64,000 nucleotides of DNA from Mycolicibacterium litorale (GCF_010731695.1 NZ_AP022586.1:744001-808000), one strand, 5' to 3'. Counted from the first letter of the stretch, positions 8,688 to 18,063 are shown. Program-made: numbers and translations. The notes: a model not told the origin generated them from the letters alone.

Positions 8688-8716
8688 TTGACACAGCGGC
8701 GTGCCGCGCTCATAGT
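8688..8716 (+). promoter_or_regulatory. sigma-70-type promoter of the isomerase/MFS operon
   Basis: TTGACA at 8688-8693 is followed after exactly 17 bases by CATAGT at 8711-8716, which fits the mycobacterial -10 pattern with A at position 2 and T at 6. Transcription would start near 8723, about 45 bases before the ATG at 8768 and just upstream of the operator at 8732-8749. Confidence 0.55.
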
Positions 8717-8720
8717 AAGC

Positions 8721-8749
8721 CTAACGCGCGCAACTAACGCGCTTTAGTT
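8721..8749. promoter_or_regulatory. LacI-type operator (inverted repeat plus direct repeat)
   Basis: AACTAA (8732-8737) and TTAGTT (8744-8749) are perfect inverted arms around CGCGCT, itself partly symmetric. CTAACGCGC is also present twice, at 8721-8729 and 8734-8742. The element starts about at the predicted transcription start, where a bound LacI-family protein would block initiation. The repeats are seen; binding by the neighbouring LacI protein is inferred. Confidence 0.55.
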
Positions 8750-8767
8750 TTGAAGGGATTCGGCTCA

Positions 8768-9772
8768 ATGAAGCTCGGGGTGTACACCGCGGTTCTGCAC
8801 GACAAGCCGCTGCGCGAGGCGCTCTCGATCATCAAGGGCTTGGGACTGAGCGGCGCGGAGGTCAACGCCGGCGGCTTCCTGCCGACCCCCCATCTACCGG
8901 TGACGCAGCTCACCAGCGGTGAGCTCGACCCGGCCGAGTACCTCAGTGCGTTCGAGGAGGCCGGAGTCGAGTTGACCGGCCTCAACGTCAACGGCAATCC
9001 GCTGCATACCGATCCGGAGGTCGGCCCTCAGGACGCCGACGATCTGCGGCGCGCCATCCCGGTGGCGGCCATGTTGGGTGTGCGGCGGGTGGTCACCATG
9101 TCGGGGTTGCCTGAAGCGCATCCTGGCGGACGGTGGCCTGCGTGGCACGTGAACCCCTGGGACAGTGGGTATCTCGACTCGCTGGACTACCAGTGGGATG
9201 AAGTCGCCGTTCCGTTCTGGCGCGAAATCGACGCGCTGGCGCGCGATCACGACGTGAAGATCTGCATCGAGATGCACCCGCAGAACCTGGTCTTCAACCC
9301 ACCGACTCTGCAACGTCTGGTGGAGAAGACGGGCGCCACGCACGTCGGCGCAGAGATGGACCCGAGCCACCTGTTCTGGCAGGGCATCGATCCGGTCGCG
9401 GCGATCGACTACCTCGGGGATCTGGTGTTCCACGCCGCAGCCAAGGACACCCGGATCAACCCGGCGTGCGCGGTCTACGGCGTCCTCGATGACCGCTTCA
9501 CCCGCGCCCCGGCCGCCGAGCACCCGACCTCGCTGGGTGGGCGGCACACCGTCAACCGCTGGCCGCACGACTCCAGCTGGGACTTCGTCGCCGTGGGCCG
9601 CGGGCACGACGTCGAGTTCTGGTCGGCCTTCCTGGCCGCGCTCGACCGGGTCGACCCGGACATGGCGGTCAACATCGAACACGAAGATGCCCAACTCGGG
9701 CAGCTCGAAGGCCTGCAGGTGGCAGCCGAAACTCTGCGCGCAGCAAGCCGATACGCGGTTCAACCCGCCTGA
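8768..9772 (+). CDS. sugar phosphate isomerase/epimerase family protein
   Basis: The 334-residue protein is a xylose-isomerase-like TIM barrel of the IolE/IolI/hexulose-6-phosphate epimerase type. Likely metal ligands occur in the strands CIEMHPQNLVF, VGAEMDPSHLFWQG, LVFHAAAKDT and NIEHEDAQ. I chose the ATG at 8768 because GAAGGGA sits about ten bases upstream; an in-frame TTG at 8750 would place the ribosome site inside the gene. It is co-directional with the MFS transporter 31 bp downstream and is likely under LacI-type control. The substrate is not evident; an inositol or sugar-acid epimerase is a reasonable guess. Confidence 0.82.
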   Translation: MKLGVYTAVLHDKPLREALSIIKGLGLSGAEVNAGGFLPTPHLPVTQLTSGELDPAEYLSAFEEAGVELTGLNVNGNPLHTDPEVGPQDADDLRRAIPVAAMLGVRRVVTMSGLPEAHPGGRWPAWHVNPWDSGYLDSLDYQWDEVAVPFWREIDALARDHDVKICIEMHPQNLVFNPPTLQRLVEKTGATHVGAEMDPSHLFWQGIDPVAAIDYLGDLVFHAAAKDTRINPACAVYGVLDDRFTRAPAAEHPTSLGGRHTVNRWPHDSSWDFVAVGRGHDVEFWSAFLAALDRVDPDMAVNIEHEDAQLGQLEGLQVAAETLRAASRYAVQPA

Positions 9773-9803
9773 ATCCCGACCCCATCACAGGAAGCCGGAC
9801 ACC

Positions 9804-11219
9804 ATGTCGACGCAGACAGATCAGGACCACGCGTCCTCACGATTCCTCACCAGACTGACAGTGATCGCCACGCTCGGCGGACTCCTGTTCGGCTATGACA
9901 CCGGGGTCATCTCCGGCGCACTGCTGTACATGAAGGACGACCTGGACCTCAGCTCCTTCGGTGAGGCCACCGTGGTCAGTTCGCTGCTCTTCCCCGGCGC
10001 GGCCTTCGGGGCGCTGTTCGGCGGCCGGGTCGCCGACCGCATCGGGCGCAAGCGCAGCCTGCTGGTGTGCGCGGGGCTGTTCCTCGTCGGTGCGCTCGGC
10101 TGTGCGATCGCCCCGAACGTGCAGATCATGGTCGCGGCCCGCATCATCCTGGGTCTCGGTGTGGGCGCCGCGGCGGTGACCTGTCCGCTGTACCTCGCGG
10201 AGATGGCCCCGGCGGAGCGGCGCGGACGTATGGTCACCATCAACGAGCTGATGATCGTGACCGGCCAGATGCTGGCCTTCGCCACGAACGCGCTGCTGGA
10301 TCACTTGATCCAGGACCCACACGTCTGGCGCATCATGCTCGGCGTCGCCACCGTGCCCGCGCTCGGGCTGCTCGTCGGGATGATGATCCTGCCGGATTCG
10401 CCACGCTGGTACGGGCTGAAGGGCCGGATGACCGAAGCGCGCGACGTACTCGGGCTGAGCCGCCCTCCGAAGGAGGCGGACGCGGAGTTCGCGCTGATCG
10501 TCGAACACACCGAACACATGCTCAAGACCAAGAGCACGCCGTTCTCTGTGATCCGCGACGTGCCGTGGATCCGGCGGGTGGTTCTGATCGGTTGTGGTCT
10601 GGCGGTCATCCAGCAGGCCACCGGCATCAACACCGTGAACTACTACGCACCCACCATCCTCGAACAGAGTGGGCTGGGCGTCAGTGCGGCGCTGGTCGCC
10701 ACGATCGCGGTCGGGGTGACCTCGGTGGTCACCACGATCATCGGCATCATCCTGCTCGGCTACATCGGCAGGCGCACCATGCTGCTGATCGGATTCGCCG
10801 GCGTTGCGGCCTCCCAACTCGCGCTGTCGCTGACCTTCCTGCTCGATGAATCCACAACCCGTAGCTACGTGATCCTCGCCTGCATGGTGCTGTTCGTCGC
10901 CTTCGTGCAGATGTTCATCGGCACGTGCGTGTGGCTGCTGCTGTCCGAGATCTTCCCGCTGAGCATCCGGGGGTTCGCCATGGGCGTTGCGGTGTTCGTC
11001 CTGTGGTGCACCAACGCCGTCATCTCCTTCCTCTTCCCCCTGCTCAACTCGGCGTTGGGGTCCACGGGGACGTTCCTGCTCTTCGTCGCGATAAACGTGG
11101 CGTCGTGGATCTTCGTCCGCGCCTCCGTGCCGGAAACCAAGGGCACGACGCTCGAGGAGCTCGAGGAACGATTCGAGGCGCAGGAGGGCCGCGGGCTGGC
11201 GGCGGTCGCCGCGCCCTGA
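9804..11219 (+). CDS. sugar porter family MFS transporter (IolT-like)
   Basis: The 471-residue integral membrane protein should bring a sugar or polyol into the cell by proton symport. It has about 12 membrane segments and the hallmarks of the sugar porter family: LFGYDTGVISGALL in segment 1, GGRVADRIGRKRSLL after segment 2, QQATGINTVNYYAP in segment 7, and the C-terminal VPETKGTTLEELE signature. The ATG at 9804 is preceded by a CAGGAAG ribosome site; the long open frame before it lies inside the upstream gene. The nearby iol operon makes inositol a plausible cargo, but the pairing with a LacI regulator leaves other polyols possible. Confidence 0.9.
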   Translation: MSTQTDQDHASSRFLTRLTVIATLGGLLFGYDTGVISGALLYMKDDLDLSSFGEATVVSSLLFPGAAFGALFGGRVADRIGRKRSLLVCAGLFLVGALGCAIAPNVQIMVAARIILGLGVGAAAVTCPLYLAEMAPAERRGRMVTINELMIVTGQMLAFATNALLDHLIQDPHVWRIMLGVATVPALGLLVGMMILPDSPRWYGLKGRMTEARDVLGLSRPPKEADAEFALIVEHTEHMLKTKSTPFSVIRDVPWIRRVVLIGCGLAVIQQATGINTVNYYAPTILEQSGLGVSAALVATIAVGVTSVVTTIIGIILLGYIGRRTMLLIGFAGVAASQLALSLTFLLDESTTRSYVILACMVLFVAFVQMFIGTCVWLLLSEIFPLSIRGFAMGVAVFVLWCTNAVISFLFPLLNSALGSTGTFLLFVAINVASWIFVRASVPETKGTTLEELEERFEAQEGRGLAAVAAP

Positions 11220-11284
11220 GGGCGGCGTCGGCCGGCGCGATCAACTGTTCACCGAATCGATGCCGACGTCACATCCGCGCCGAC

Positions 11285-11309
11285 GTGCCGATCGGCCGCC
11301 GATCGGCAC
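11285..11309. repeat. 25-bp perfect palindrome downstream of the MFS gene
   Basis: The arms GTGCCGATCGGC (11285-11296) and GCCGATCGGCAC (11298-11309) are perfect complements around a single central base. It begins 65 bases after the transporter stop, so it may act as a terminator stem lacking a T-run. It also ends 9 bases before the ATG of a small open frame at 11319, so a protein-binding operator is equally possible. Confidence 0.6.
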
Positions 11310-11318
11310 AATGAACGC

Positions 11319-11456
11319 ATGGACGTCGATTCACGGACGCCGGCCTGGCGTGACCCGTTGTCGATCGGGTGGCGGGCACACCGTCAAATCCTGATGCTGC
11401 GCTTCCGCTGGACCGAGCGGCGCCATGCCTCGAGCCGCCACGGCAGGCCGCACTAG
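11319..11456 (+). CDS. possible small open reading frame of 45 codons
   Basis: An ATG at 11319 opens a 45-codon frame (beginning MDVDSRTPAWRDPL) that is Arg/His-rich and ends in TAG at 11454. It starts right after the perfect palindrome at 11285-11309. I do not recognise the product, there is no strong ribosome site, and the frame may be chance in this GC-rich DNA. The rest of the 11220-11781 interval holds a GGAGAA/TTCTCC inverted repeat (11518-11534) and the korA leader, and I see no other gene. Confidence 0.2.
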   Translation: MDVDSRTPAWRDPLSIGWRAHRQILMLRFRWTERRHASSRHGRPH

Positions 11457-11781
11457 ACCCGAGCGAGGCGCCCCCGCGGGTGCTAGCGGACAGCTACCGC
11501 TGAGTAACATGTTCTTAGGAGAATCCCGTTCTCCAAAAGTGACGAAGACCACACATCGGCGCCGCCGAGGCCGGCTTCACGCCGCTGAGCAGCGAATACT
11601 CCGCACCCCACGCCGCGCCATAGCACGCGGTGTGGTATCGCCATACCTAAGAACAGTGCAATAATCGGTACTGGGAGTGACATCAACTTCTATCGGAACG
11701 TATGTGGGTCGTCCACCCGGCGGCGCGCCGTAGCGGCCGCGACACCGGTGGGCCCGCTGCGGACAGTGGGAAAGGCAGGGG

Positions 11782-13713
11782 ATGGGGCTGAACGGCAACG
11801 GCGCCGCACCGCGGCAGAAGCTCGAGAAGGTCGTCATCCGATTCGCCGGTGACTCCGGTGACGGTATGCAGCTCACCGGTGACCGGTTCACCTCCGAAGC
11901 GGCGCTCTTCGGCAACGACCTGGCGACCCAGCCGAACTACCCCGCGGAGATCCGCGCACCTCAGGGCACACTGCCGGGCGTCTCGTCCTTCCAGATCCAG
12001 ATCGCCGACTACGACATCCTCACCGCGGGCGACCGGCCCGACGTGCTGGTGGCGATGAACCCGGCGGCGCTCAAGGCCAACGTGTCCGACCTGCCCCGCG
12101 GCGGCCTGATCATCGCCAACTCCGACGAGTTCACCAAGCGCAACCTGGCCAAGGTCGGCTACGACGCCAACCCGCTGGAGACCGACGAGCTGAGCGACTA
12201 TGTCGTGCATGCCGTGCCGATGACCACGCTGACCCTCGGTGCCGTCGAGGAGATCGGCGCGTCGAAGAAGGACGGCCAGCGCGCGAAGAACATGTTCGCG
12301 CTGGGCCTGCTGTCGTGGATGTACGGCCGCGAACTGCACCAGAGCGAAATCTTCATCCAAGAGAAGTTCGCCCGCAAGCCCGACGTCGCCGCCGCGAACG
12401 TCCTGGCGCTCAAGGCCGGCTGGAACTTCGGTGAGACCACCGAGGCGTTCGCCACCACCTACGAGGTGTCGCCGGCGAAGCTGAAGTCGGGCGAGTACCG
12501 GCAGATCTCCGGGAACACCGCGCTGGCCTACGGCATCGTGGCGGCCGGTGTGCTGGCCGATACGCAGGTCGTCCTCGGCACCTACCCGATCACCCCTGCC
12601 TCGGACATCCTCCACGAGCTGTCCAAGCACAAGAACTTCAACGTGCTGACCTTCCAGGCCGAGGACGAGATCGCCGGTATCGGTGCGGCACTGGGCGCCT
12701 CGTACGGCGGCGCACTCGGCGTCACCAGCACGTCCGGTCCCGGTGTGGCGCTCAAGGCCGAGGCGATCGGCCTGGGTGTGATGACCGAACTGCCGCTGGT
12801 GATCGTCGACGTGCAGCGCGGCGGCCCCTCGACGGGTCTGCCCACCAAGACCGAACAGGCCGACCTGCTGCAGGCGCTGTACGGACGCAACGGCGAGTCG
12901 CCGGTGGCGGTGCTGGCTCCGCGGTCGCCGTCGGACTGCTTCGACATCGCGGTCGACGCCGCGCGGATCGCGCTGACCTACCGCACGCCGGTGATCATCC
13001 TGTCCGACGGGGCGATCGCCAACGGCTCCGAGCCGTGGCGCATCCCGGACATCGAGGGCTACGAGCGGATCGACCACACCTTCGCCCAGCCCGGCGAGGA
13101 GTTCGCCCCGTACGCACGCGATCCCGAGACGCTCGCGCGCCAGTTCGCCGTCCCGGGCACCGCGGGCCTCGAACACCGGATCGGCGGTCTGGAGAAGGCC
13201 AACGGTTCGGGAAACATCAGCTACGAGCCGAAGAACCACGACCTCATGGTCCGGTTGCGGCAGGCCAAGATCGACGGCATCACGGTGCCCGACCTCGAGG
13301 TCGACGATCCCACCGGCGACGCCGACCTGCTGCTCATCGGCTGGGGGAGCTCGTACGGACCGATCGGGGAGGCGTGCCGGCGGGCCCGGCGCAAGGGCAT
13401 CAAGGTCGCCCACGCGCACCTGCGGCACCTCAACCCCTTCCCGGCCAATCTCGGCGAGGTGCTGGCGCGGTACCCGAAGGTCGTCGCGCCGGAAATGAAC
13501 ATGGGGCAGCTGGCGTTGCTTCTTCGGGCCAAGTACCTGGTGGACGTGCAGTCGGTCACCAAGGTCGAGGGCATGGCATTCCTGGCGGACGAGGTCGAGG
13601 GCATCATCGATGCGGCGATCGACGGCACTCTGGGAGACAAGGAAAACGAGAAGGCCACGTTCGCGCGGCTGGCTGCGGCCACCGTGGGGACCGGCGTGGG
13701 AGCGAGCGCATGA
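11782..13713 (+). CDS. korA: 2-oxoglutarate:ferredoxin oxidoreductase, alpha subunit (fused gamma-alpha)
   Basis: With KorB this subunit converts 2-oxoglutarate and CoA to succinyl-CoA, reducing ferredoxin, an alternative to the 2-oxoglutarate dehydrogenase complex in mycobacteria. The 643 residues combine an N-terminal gamma domain (about 10-195, starting VVIRFAGDSGDGMQLTGDRF) and the alpha domain (about 205-640, with GTYPITPASDILHELSKH and TSTSGPGVALKAEAIGLG). This fused layout is the one seen in mycobacterial KorA. The ATG at 11782 follows an AGGCAGGGG ribosome site. korB begins 28 bp downstream. Confidence 0.93.
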   Translation: MGLNGNGAAPRQKLEKVVIRFAGDSGDGMQLTGDRFTSEAALFGNDLATQPNYPAEIRAPQGTLPGVSSFQIQIADYDILTAGDRPDVLVAMNPAALKANVSDLPRGGLIIANSDEFTKRNLAKVGYDANPLETDELSDYVVHAVPMTTLTLGAVEEIGASKKDGQRAKNMFALGLLSWMYGRELHQSEIFIQEKFARKPDVAAANVLALKAGWNFGETTEAFATTYEVSPAKLKSGEYRQISGNTALAYGIVAAGVLADTQVVLGTYPITPASDILHELSKHKNFNVLTFQAEDEIAGIGAALGASYGGALGVTSTSGPGVALKAEAIGLGVMTELPLVIVDVQRGGPSTGLPTKTEQADLLQALYGRNGESPVAVLAPRSPSDCFDIAVDAARIALTYRTPVIILSDGAIANGSEPWRIPDIEGYERIDHTFAQPGEEFAPYARDPETLARQFAVPGTAGLEHRIGGLEKANGSGNISYEPKNHDLMVRLRQAKIDGITVPDLEVDDPTGDADLLLIGWGSSYGPIGEACRRARRKGIKVAHAHLRHLNPFPANLGEVLARYPKVVAPEMNMGQLALLLRAKYLVDVQSVTKVEGMAFLADEVEGIIDAAIDGTLGDKENEKATFARLAAATVGTGVGASA

Positions 13714-13741
13714 CACGAGCGAGAAGCGGAGCGGATCGCGC

Positions 13742-14818
13742 ATGACTGAGCTGATCGGCACGGACCTGAGCCTGACGCCCCTGTCCAAGACGGCGGGGGT
13801 GCCCACCACCGACCAGCCGCAGAAGGGCAAGGACTTCACCAGCGACCAGGAGGTGCGCTGGTGCCCCGGCTGCGGTGACTACGTCATCCTCAACACCATC
13901 CGCAATTTCCTGCCGGAGCTGGGCCTGCGCCGCGAGAACATCGCGTTCATCAGCGGCATCGGCTGCTCGAGCCGGTTCCCGTACTACCTGGAAACCTACG
14001 GTTTCCACTCGATCCACGGCCGCGCGCCGACCATCGCGACCGGTCTGGCGCTGGCCCGTCCAGACCTGTCGGTCTGGGTGGTGACCGGTGACGGTGACTC
14101 GCTGTCGATCGGCGGCAACCACCTCATCCACGCGCTGCGCCGCAACATCAACATCACGATCCTGCTGTTCAACAACCGGATCTACGGGCTGACCAAGGGG
14201 CAGTACTCGCCGACGTCCGAGGTCGGCAAGGTCACCAAGTCGACGCCGATGGGTTCGCTGGACTACCCGTTCAACCCGGTGTCGCTGGCGCTGGGATCCG
14301 AGGCCACCTTCGTGGGCCGCGCGCTGGATTCCGACCGCAAGGGTCTGTCCGAGGTGTTGCGGGCCGCGGCCCAGCACCGCGGCGCCGCGCTGGTGGAGAT
14401 CCTGCAGGACTGCCCGATCTTCAACGACGGATCCTTCGACGCGCTGCGTAAGGAAGGGGCCGACGAGCGGCTAATCAACGTACGCCACGGGGAGCCGATC
14501 ACGTTCGGCGCCGACGGCGAGTACTGCGTGGTGAAGTCCGGTTACGGCCTCGAGGTCGCGAAGACCGCCGATGTGTCGGCCGACGAGATCGTCGTGCACA
14601 ACGCCGAGGTCGACGACCCGGCCTACGCCTTCGCGCTGTCCCGCCTGTCCGAGCAGAACCTCGAGCACATGGTGATGGGCATCTTCCGGCAGGTCAACCG
14701 GCCCACCTACGACGACGCCGCCCGCGAGCAGGTTCGTTCGGCACGCGACGCGAGGCCGCACGACACGGCGGCGCTGCAATCGCTGCTTCGCGGCAAGGAC
14801 ACGTGGACTGTCGACTAA
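13742..14818 (+). CDS. korB: 2-oxoglutarate:ferredoxin oxidoreductase, beta subunit
   Basis: KorB is the thiamine-diphosphate-binding subunit of the oxidoreductase. The 358-residue protein has the RWCPGCGDYVILN cysteine motif near residue 40, GIGCSSRFPYY, and the diphosphate/Mg motif from GDGDSLSIGGNHL to NNRIYGLTKGQYSPTS. The iron-sulfur ligands common to this family are expected in WCPGCG and later cysteines such as that in LQDCPIFNDG. I use the ATG at 13742, because the open frame before it lies within korA. It is transcribed with korA and followed after ten bases by mobA. Confidence 0.94.
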   Translation: MTELIGTDLSLTPLSKTAGVPTTDQPQKGKDFTSDQEVRWCPGCGDYVILNTIRNFLPELGLRRENIAFISGIGCSSRFPYYLETYGFHSIHGRAPTIATGLALARPDLSVWVVTGDGDSLSIGGNHLIHALRRNINITILLFNNRIYGLTKGQYSPTSEVGKVTKSTPMGSLDYPFNPVSLALGSEATFVGRALDSDRKGLSEVLRAAAQHRGAALVEILQDCPIFNDGSFDALRKEGADERLINVRHGEPITFGADGEYCVVKSGYGLEVAKTADVSADEIVVHNAEVDDPAYAFALSRLSEQNLEHMVMGIFRQVNRPTYDDAAREQVRSARDARPHDTAALQSLLRGKDTWTVD

Positions 14819-14819
14819 C

Positions 14820-14833
14820 GTCACCTAGGTGAC
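14820..14833. repeat. 14-bp perfect palindrome across the mobA start codon
   Basis: GTCACCTAGGTGAC is a perfect palindrome and contains the GTG start of mobA (14829-14831). It occupies the whole korB-mobA junction. It could bind a protein or mask the start codon in mRNA, but chance cannot be excluded at this length. Confidence 0.4.
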
Positions 14834-15458
14834 CCAGGGGGCGACCTCACCCGTACCGTTGGCCGCGGTCGTGCTGGCGGGCGGGGCGTCGCGCCGTATG
14901 GGACGCGACAAGGCGACGGTGCGAATCCAGGGCCCGTCAGGTCCCACCACCCTCGTCGAGCAGGTGGTGGGCACGGTGGCTCGACGCTGTTCGCCGGTGT
15001 TCGTCATCGCCGCGCCGGGACAACCACTGCCCGAACTGCCTGCGCAGGTGCTGCGCGACGAGGTGCGAGGCGTCGGCCCGCTGCTGGCCACCGGGCGCGG
15101 TCTGCGCGCAGCGGCCGAAGCCGGGCACCGATGGGCGTTCGTGTGCTCCGTCGACCTGCCCTATCTGACGATGGACTTCGTCGACGACCTCGCGGTGCCC
15201 GCCGCGCGGCTCGACGTCGACGTCGTGCTGCCGTGGGACGGTCGCGACCACTACCTTGCCGGTGTCTACCGGACGTCCCTCGCCGGGCGGATCTCCACGA
15301 TGGTGGCCGCCGGCGAGCGCAGCATGCGGGCGCTCGTGGACGCCGTCGACACCCAGCGGATCGTCATGCCCGAACAGCGGGCGCTCACCAACGCGAACAC
15401 CCCCGCCGAGCTACCTGCCGTCGGCGATCATGCACAGCAAATTGCGACCGGCAGATAG
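14829..15458 (+). CDS. mobA: molybdenum cofactor guanylyltransferase
   Basis: MobA transfers GMP from GTP to molybdopterin-Mo to make the guanine dinucleotide form of the cofactor. The 209-residue protein opens with the nucleotidyltransferase signature [18 protein letters not shown] (about residues 12-29) and continues with [17 protein letters not shown] carrying the metal-binding Asp, and an NANTPAEL motif near the end. The start is the GTG at 14829, ten bases after korB. The korA-korB-mobA order matches the conserved mycobacterial arrangement. Confidence 0.88.
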   Translation: MTQGATSPVPLAAVVLAGGASRRMGRDKATVRIQGPSGPTTLVEQVVGTVARRCSPVFVIAAPGQPLPELPAQVLRDEVRGVGPLLATGRGLRAAAEAGHRWAFVCSVDLPYLTMDFVDDLAVPAARLDVDVVLPWDGRDHYLAGVYRTSLAGRISTMVAAGERSMRALVDAVDTQRIVMPEQRALTNANTPAELPAVGDHAQQIATGR

Positions 15459-15826
15459 TTAGACGATCTCTTCAGTAATTCGACGGGGTCACCCGCTGAA
15501 TTCGCCATTTATCACTTCGTGATCTTGGGTGGCTCACTCGCTGAGATTCACCGGTCAATGCGCGATGTTCCGCGCGGAATGGTCCCGAGACCTGTTCGGG
15601 CAGTACGGATCTGGGTTGCCGGTGAAGATTTCGCCGAGGCCCCACTATTGCGTCAGATGGCCGCCCATTTCCGAAAAGCTTCGTAGCCGCCCTTTCGCGC
15701 GCGTCAGCAGCCCTCGCCGGTGGCGATCGGTGATCTTGGCTGGATCGAGACCGGTTGCCTTGCATAGTCTTTCGTTTTTTAGCTACGGCGGGCGCATCGC
15801 GGTCGACTGGTCCGATATCGCCGTAT

Positions 15827-15890
15827 ACGTTGCAACGCAACGTGTTTCGCTATGACGATCATCGTCTGCATGGTCGCGTCACATAGCGAA
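15827..15890. repeat. cluster of three inverted repeats, two of them nested
   Basis: First, ACGTTGC (15827-15833) and GCAACGT (15837-15843) with a 3-base loop. Second, TTCGCTATG (15846-15854) and CATAGCGAA (15882-15890). Third, inside the second, GACGAT (15854-15859) and ATCGTC (15861-15866) around one base. All arms are perfect. The density suggests a structured RNA or a complex operator; no gene overlaps it convincingly. Confidence 0.55.
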
Positions 15891-15992
15891 CCGCTTCTCC
15901 GCGGATCACCGCTGACCCACCCGGCAAGCCCCCGCTGACCACATTTACGCAGGTCAAACCTCCAGTAACGTGGGCCAGCTCACAAAAAGTCC

Positions 15993-16006
15993 GTGATTTG
16001 ACTCAC
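15993..16006. promoter_or_regulatory. CRP-like site upstream of the first rpf gene
   Basis: GTGA-N6-TCAC (15993-16006), flanked by one more complementary pair (C/G), matches the core of the mycobacterial CRP (Rv3676-type) consensus. CRP control of an rpf gene is documented for M. tuberculosis rpfA. The site is 387 bases before the start codon, so the promoter would be well upstream. Binding here is inferred. Confidence 0.5.
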
Positions 16007-16233
16007 GAAAACGCGCGACGGCGCGGGCCCGCGGGCGCTTCGGAGATCGTCGGCTGACCTGCGAATTCGTGGGAAATCGAGGCGTCGTGATCAAGCTGTT
16101 ATCTGCCGGCGCCGGGCGTCCGGTGGATATGACTTCTCCGCGAGTGCTTTGTACGGTCCTCAACAGCTCCTAACCCGGAGCAAATAATTTCAAACCACGA
16201 ACCTGCGCGTGAGTGGGGCCGCGGACGGCGTGA

Positions 16234-16719
<486 letters not shown>

Positions 16720-16739
16720 CATCTGTCGAGCCATCTGAG

Positions 16740-16768
16740 GGGGCGGCGCCGGTGGGCGCCGCCCCTTT
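16740..16768 (+). terminator. rho-independent terminator after the first rpf gene
   Basis: GGGGCGGCGC (16740-16749) pairs perfectly with GCGCCGCCCC (16756-16765) around a 6-base loop and is followed by TTTGG. It begins 21 bases after the rpf stop codon. Confidence 0.85.
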
Positions 16769-16833
16769 GGTCTTCTCAGAGGCCTCTTACGCCAGATAAG
16801 TAACGACTAAAACTTCCGCAACTCTGTTAACGC

Positions 16834-16847
16834 GTGATGTTGGTCAC
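16834..16847. promoter_or_regulatory. CRP-like site upstream of the second rpf gene
   Basis: A second perfect GTGA-N6-TCAC occurs at 16834-16847, 82 bases before the ATG of the next rpf gene. It matches the site upstream of the first rpf gene in core and spacing, suggesting shared cyclic-AMP-type control. The match is seen; function is inferred. Confidence 0.5.
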
Positions 16848-16928
16848 CCGACAAACCGGACAACCGCACCGGGAGAGCAGTTCTTCCACCGCGGGCCTTG
16901 TGTCACACGGTCGGGGAAGGACCGCAAC

Positions 16929-17447
16929 ATGACGAACATCCGTAAAGCTCTCATCCGAGGAATCCTGCTCAGTGCCTTCGGCGCGGCGTTCGCGCTCGTG
17001 CCGATGTTCATGTCGTCAGCCACCGCCAGTGCCGACACCGTCAACTGGGACGCCATCGCGCAGTGCGAGTCGGGCGGGAACTGGTCGACGAACACCGGTA
17101 ACGGCCACTTCGGCGGCCTGCAGTTCAAACCGGCCACCTGGGCCTCCCACGGTGGGCGCGGCAACCCGGCCACAGCGTCGCGCGGTGAGCAGATCCGCGT
17201 CGCCGAGCGGGTACTGGCCAACCAGGGTCTCAAGGCGTGGCCGAAGTGCGGGCCGCGCGGTGTCGCCGCCAGCGCCGCGGTGTGGAACGCCCCGCAGGCG
17301 CCGCGCGCCGCCGTCCCGGCCGCCGCCCCTCGCCCGGCCACCGGGTGCGCCGCGGTCCGTCCCGGCAGCGTCCTCGGAATCGTCGACCTCAAGCAGTTGT
17401 GCTCGACGGTGCTCAGCCCGCTGGGCGCGTTCACGCCCCAGCGCTGA
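16929..17447 (+). CDS. resuscitation-promoting factor with a C-terminal extension
   Basis: This 172-residue secreted muralytic enzyme begins with a signal peptide ([18 protein letters not shown], cut near residue 36 after TASA). The Rpf core spans about 37-110 with [14 protein letters not shown] (catalytic Glu47), [11 protein letters not shown] and WPKCG. An Ala/Pro-rich linker (about 113-140) leads to a short C-terminal segment with two more cysteines. It shares the MxNIRK start and signal region with the upstream rpf gene, so the two look like a tandem duplication. Its 3' end overlaps the convergent VOC gene by 17 bp. Confidence 0.92.
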   Translation: MTNIRKALIRGILLSAFGAAFALVPMFMSSATASADTVNWDAIAQCESGGNWSTNTGNGHFGGLQFKPATWASHGGRGNPATASRGEQIRVAERVLANQGLKAWPKCGPRGVAASAAVWNAPQAPRAAVPAAAPRPATGCAAVRPGSVLGIVDLKQLCSTVLSPLGAFTPQR

Positions 17448-18063
17448 AACCAACGCTGAACTGATTGCCCTGCGGATCGAGCAGCGTGCCGTCCGGGAGC
17501 CGCGCCGCTCCGGCGGCCAGCAGCGCCTCGACCGGCGTGGTGAGCGACCAGCGCCAGCGGTTCGGTCCGGTACGGACGTCGTCGACGCGGACGAACTTCC
17601 AGATCACCTCACCCCAGCCGGGGCAGTCGTGCAGCCAGCGCGGCGTCTGATCCGGTCCCGGACCGATCCGCGCACCCACTCGTGCCGCCCACCAGGCGGC
17701 CAGCTCCTCGGGCCGATCGCTGTCGGTGCACACCGCGAACACACGCGCGGGAGAATCGGAGCCGGGCGGCCTGCGGGGAAACGCGCAGAACTCGTTGCCC
17801 TCGACATCGGCCAGGGTCAGCCAGTCGGGCAGGTGGTCGGCGAGCACTCGGGCACCGAGCGCCAGCAGCCGCTCGACCGCCCGATCGTCCGCGCCGACCC
17901 CGACGTCGAGGTGAACCCGGTTCTTCACCGTCTTCGGGCCCTGCTGAGCGCGAAAGCGCAACAGGCGCCGCTGCTCGCGCTCGCCCAGGGCGGCCGACCA
18001 GAACGCCGCGACCGCGGCGGGGTCGGCCGCGTCGACCACCAGCGGTCCCAACGTGGCGGTCAT
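17431..18063 (-). CDS. VOC-superfamily (glyoxalase/bleomycin-resistance-like) protein
   Basis: The 210-residue protein has two paired beta-alpha-beta modules of the vicinal-oxygen-chelate fold, as in mycobacterial glyoxalase-like proteins. Visible signatures are [42 protein letters not shown] and, at the end, [13 protein letters not shown]. The ATG at 18063 overlaps the stop of the FAD monooxygenase gene in an ATGA, and the longer open frame upstream lies within that gene. Substrate unknown. Confidence 0.82.
   Translation of the reverse strand: MTATLGPLVVDAADPAAVAAFWSAALGEREQRRLLRFRAQQGPKTVKNRVHLDVGVGADDRAVERLLALGARVLADHLPDWLTLADVEGNEFCAFPRRPPGSDSPARVFAVCTDSDRPEELAAWWAARVGARIGPGPDQTPRWLHDCPGWGEVIWKFVRVDDVRTGPNRWRWSLTTPVEALLAAGAARLPDGTLLDPQGNQFSVGFSAGA

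Noticed and set aside
9489..9803. Upstream extension of the MFS transporter to 9489.
   Set aside because: It lies within the isomerase gene; MSTQTDQ at 9804 with its own ribosome site gives the normal sugar-porter N-terminus.
15472..15855. Open frames on both strands (plus 15529-15855; minus 15472-15840).
   Set aside because: They overlap each other, show no domain, signal or ribosome site, and lie in an AT-richer stretch with inverted repeats. I treat them as chance frames.
16160..16190. CAGCTCCTAACCCGG segment resembling the 3' part of a c-di-AMP (ydaO) riboswitch, which controls some actinobacterial rpf genes.
   Set aside because: The 5' conserved half (GGTGAAT-type elements) could not be found at a sensible distance; only a small local stem is visible. 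A covariance-model search would settle it.
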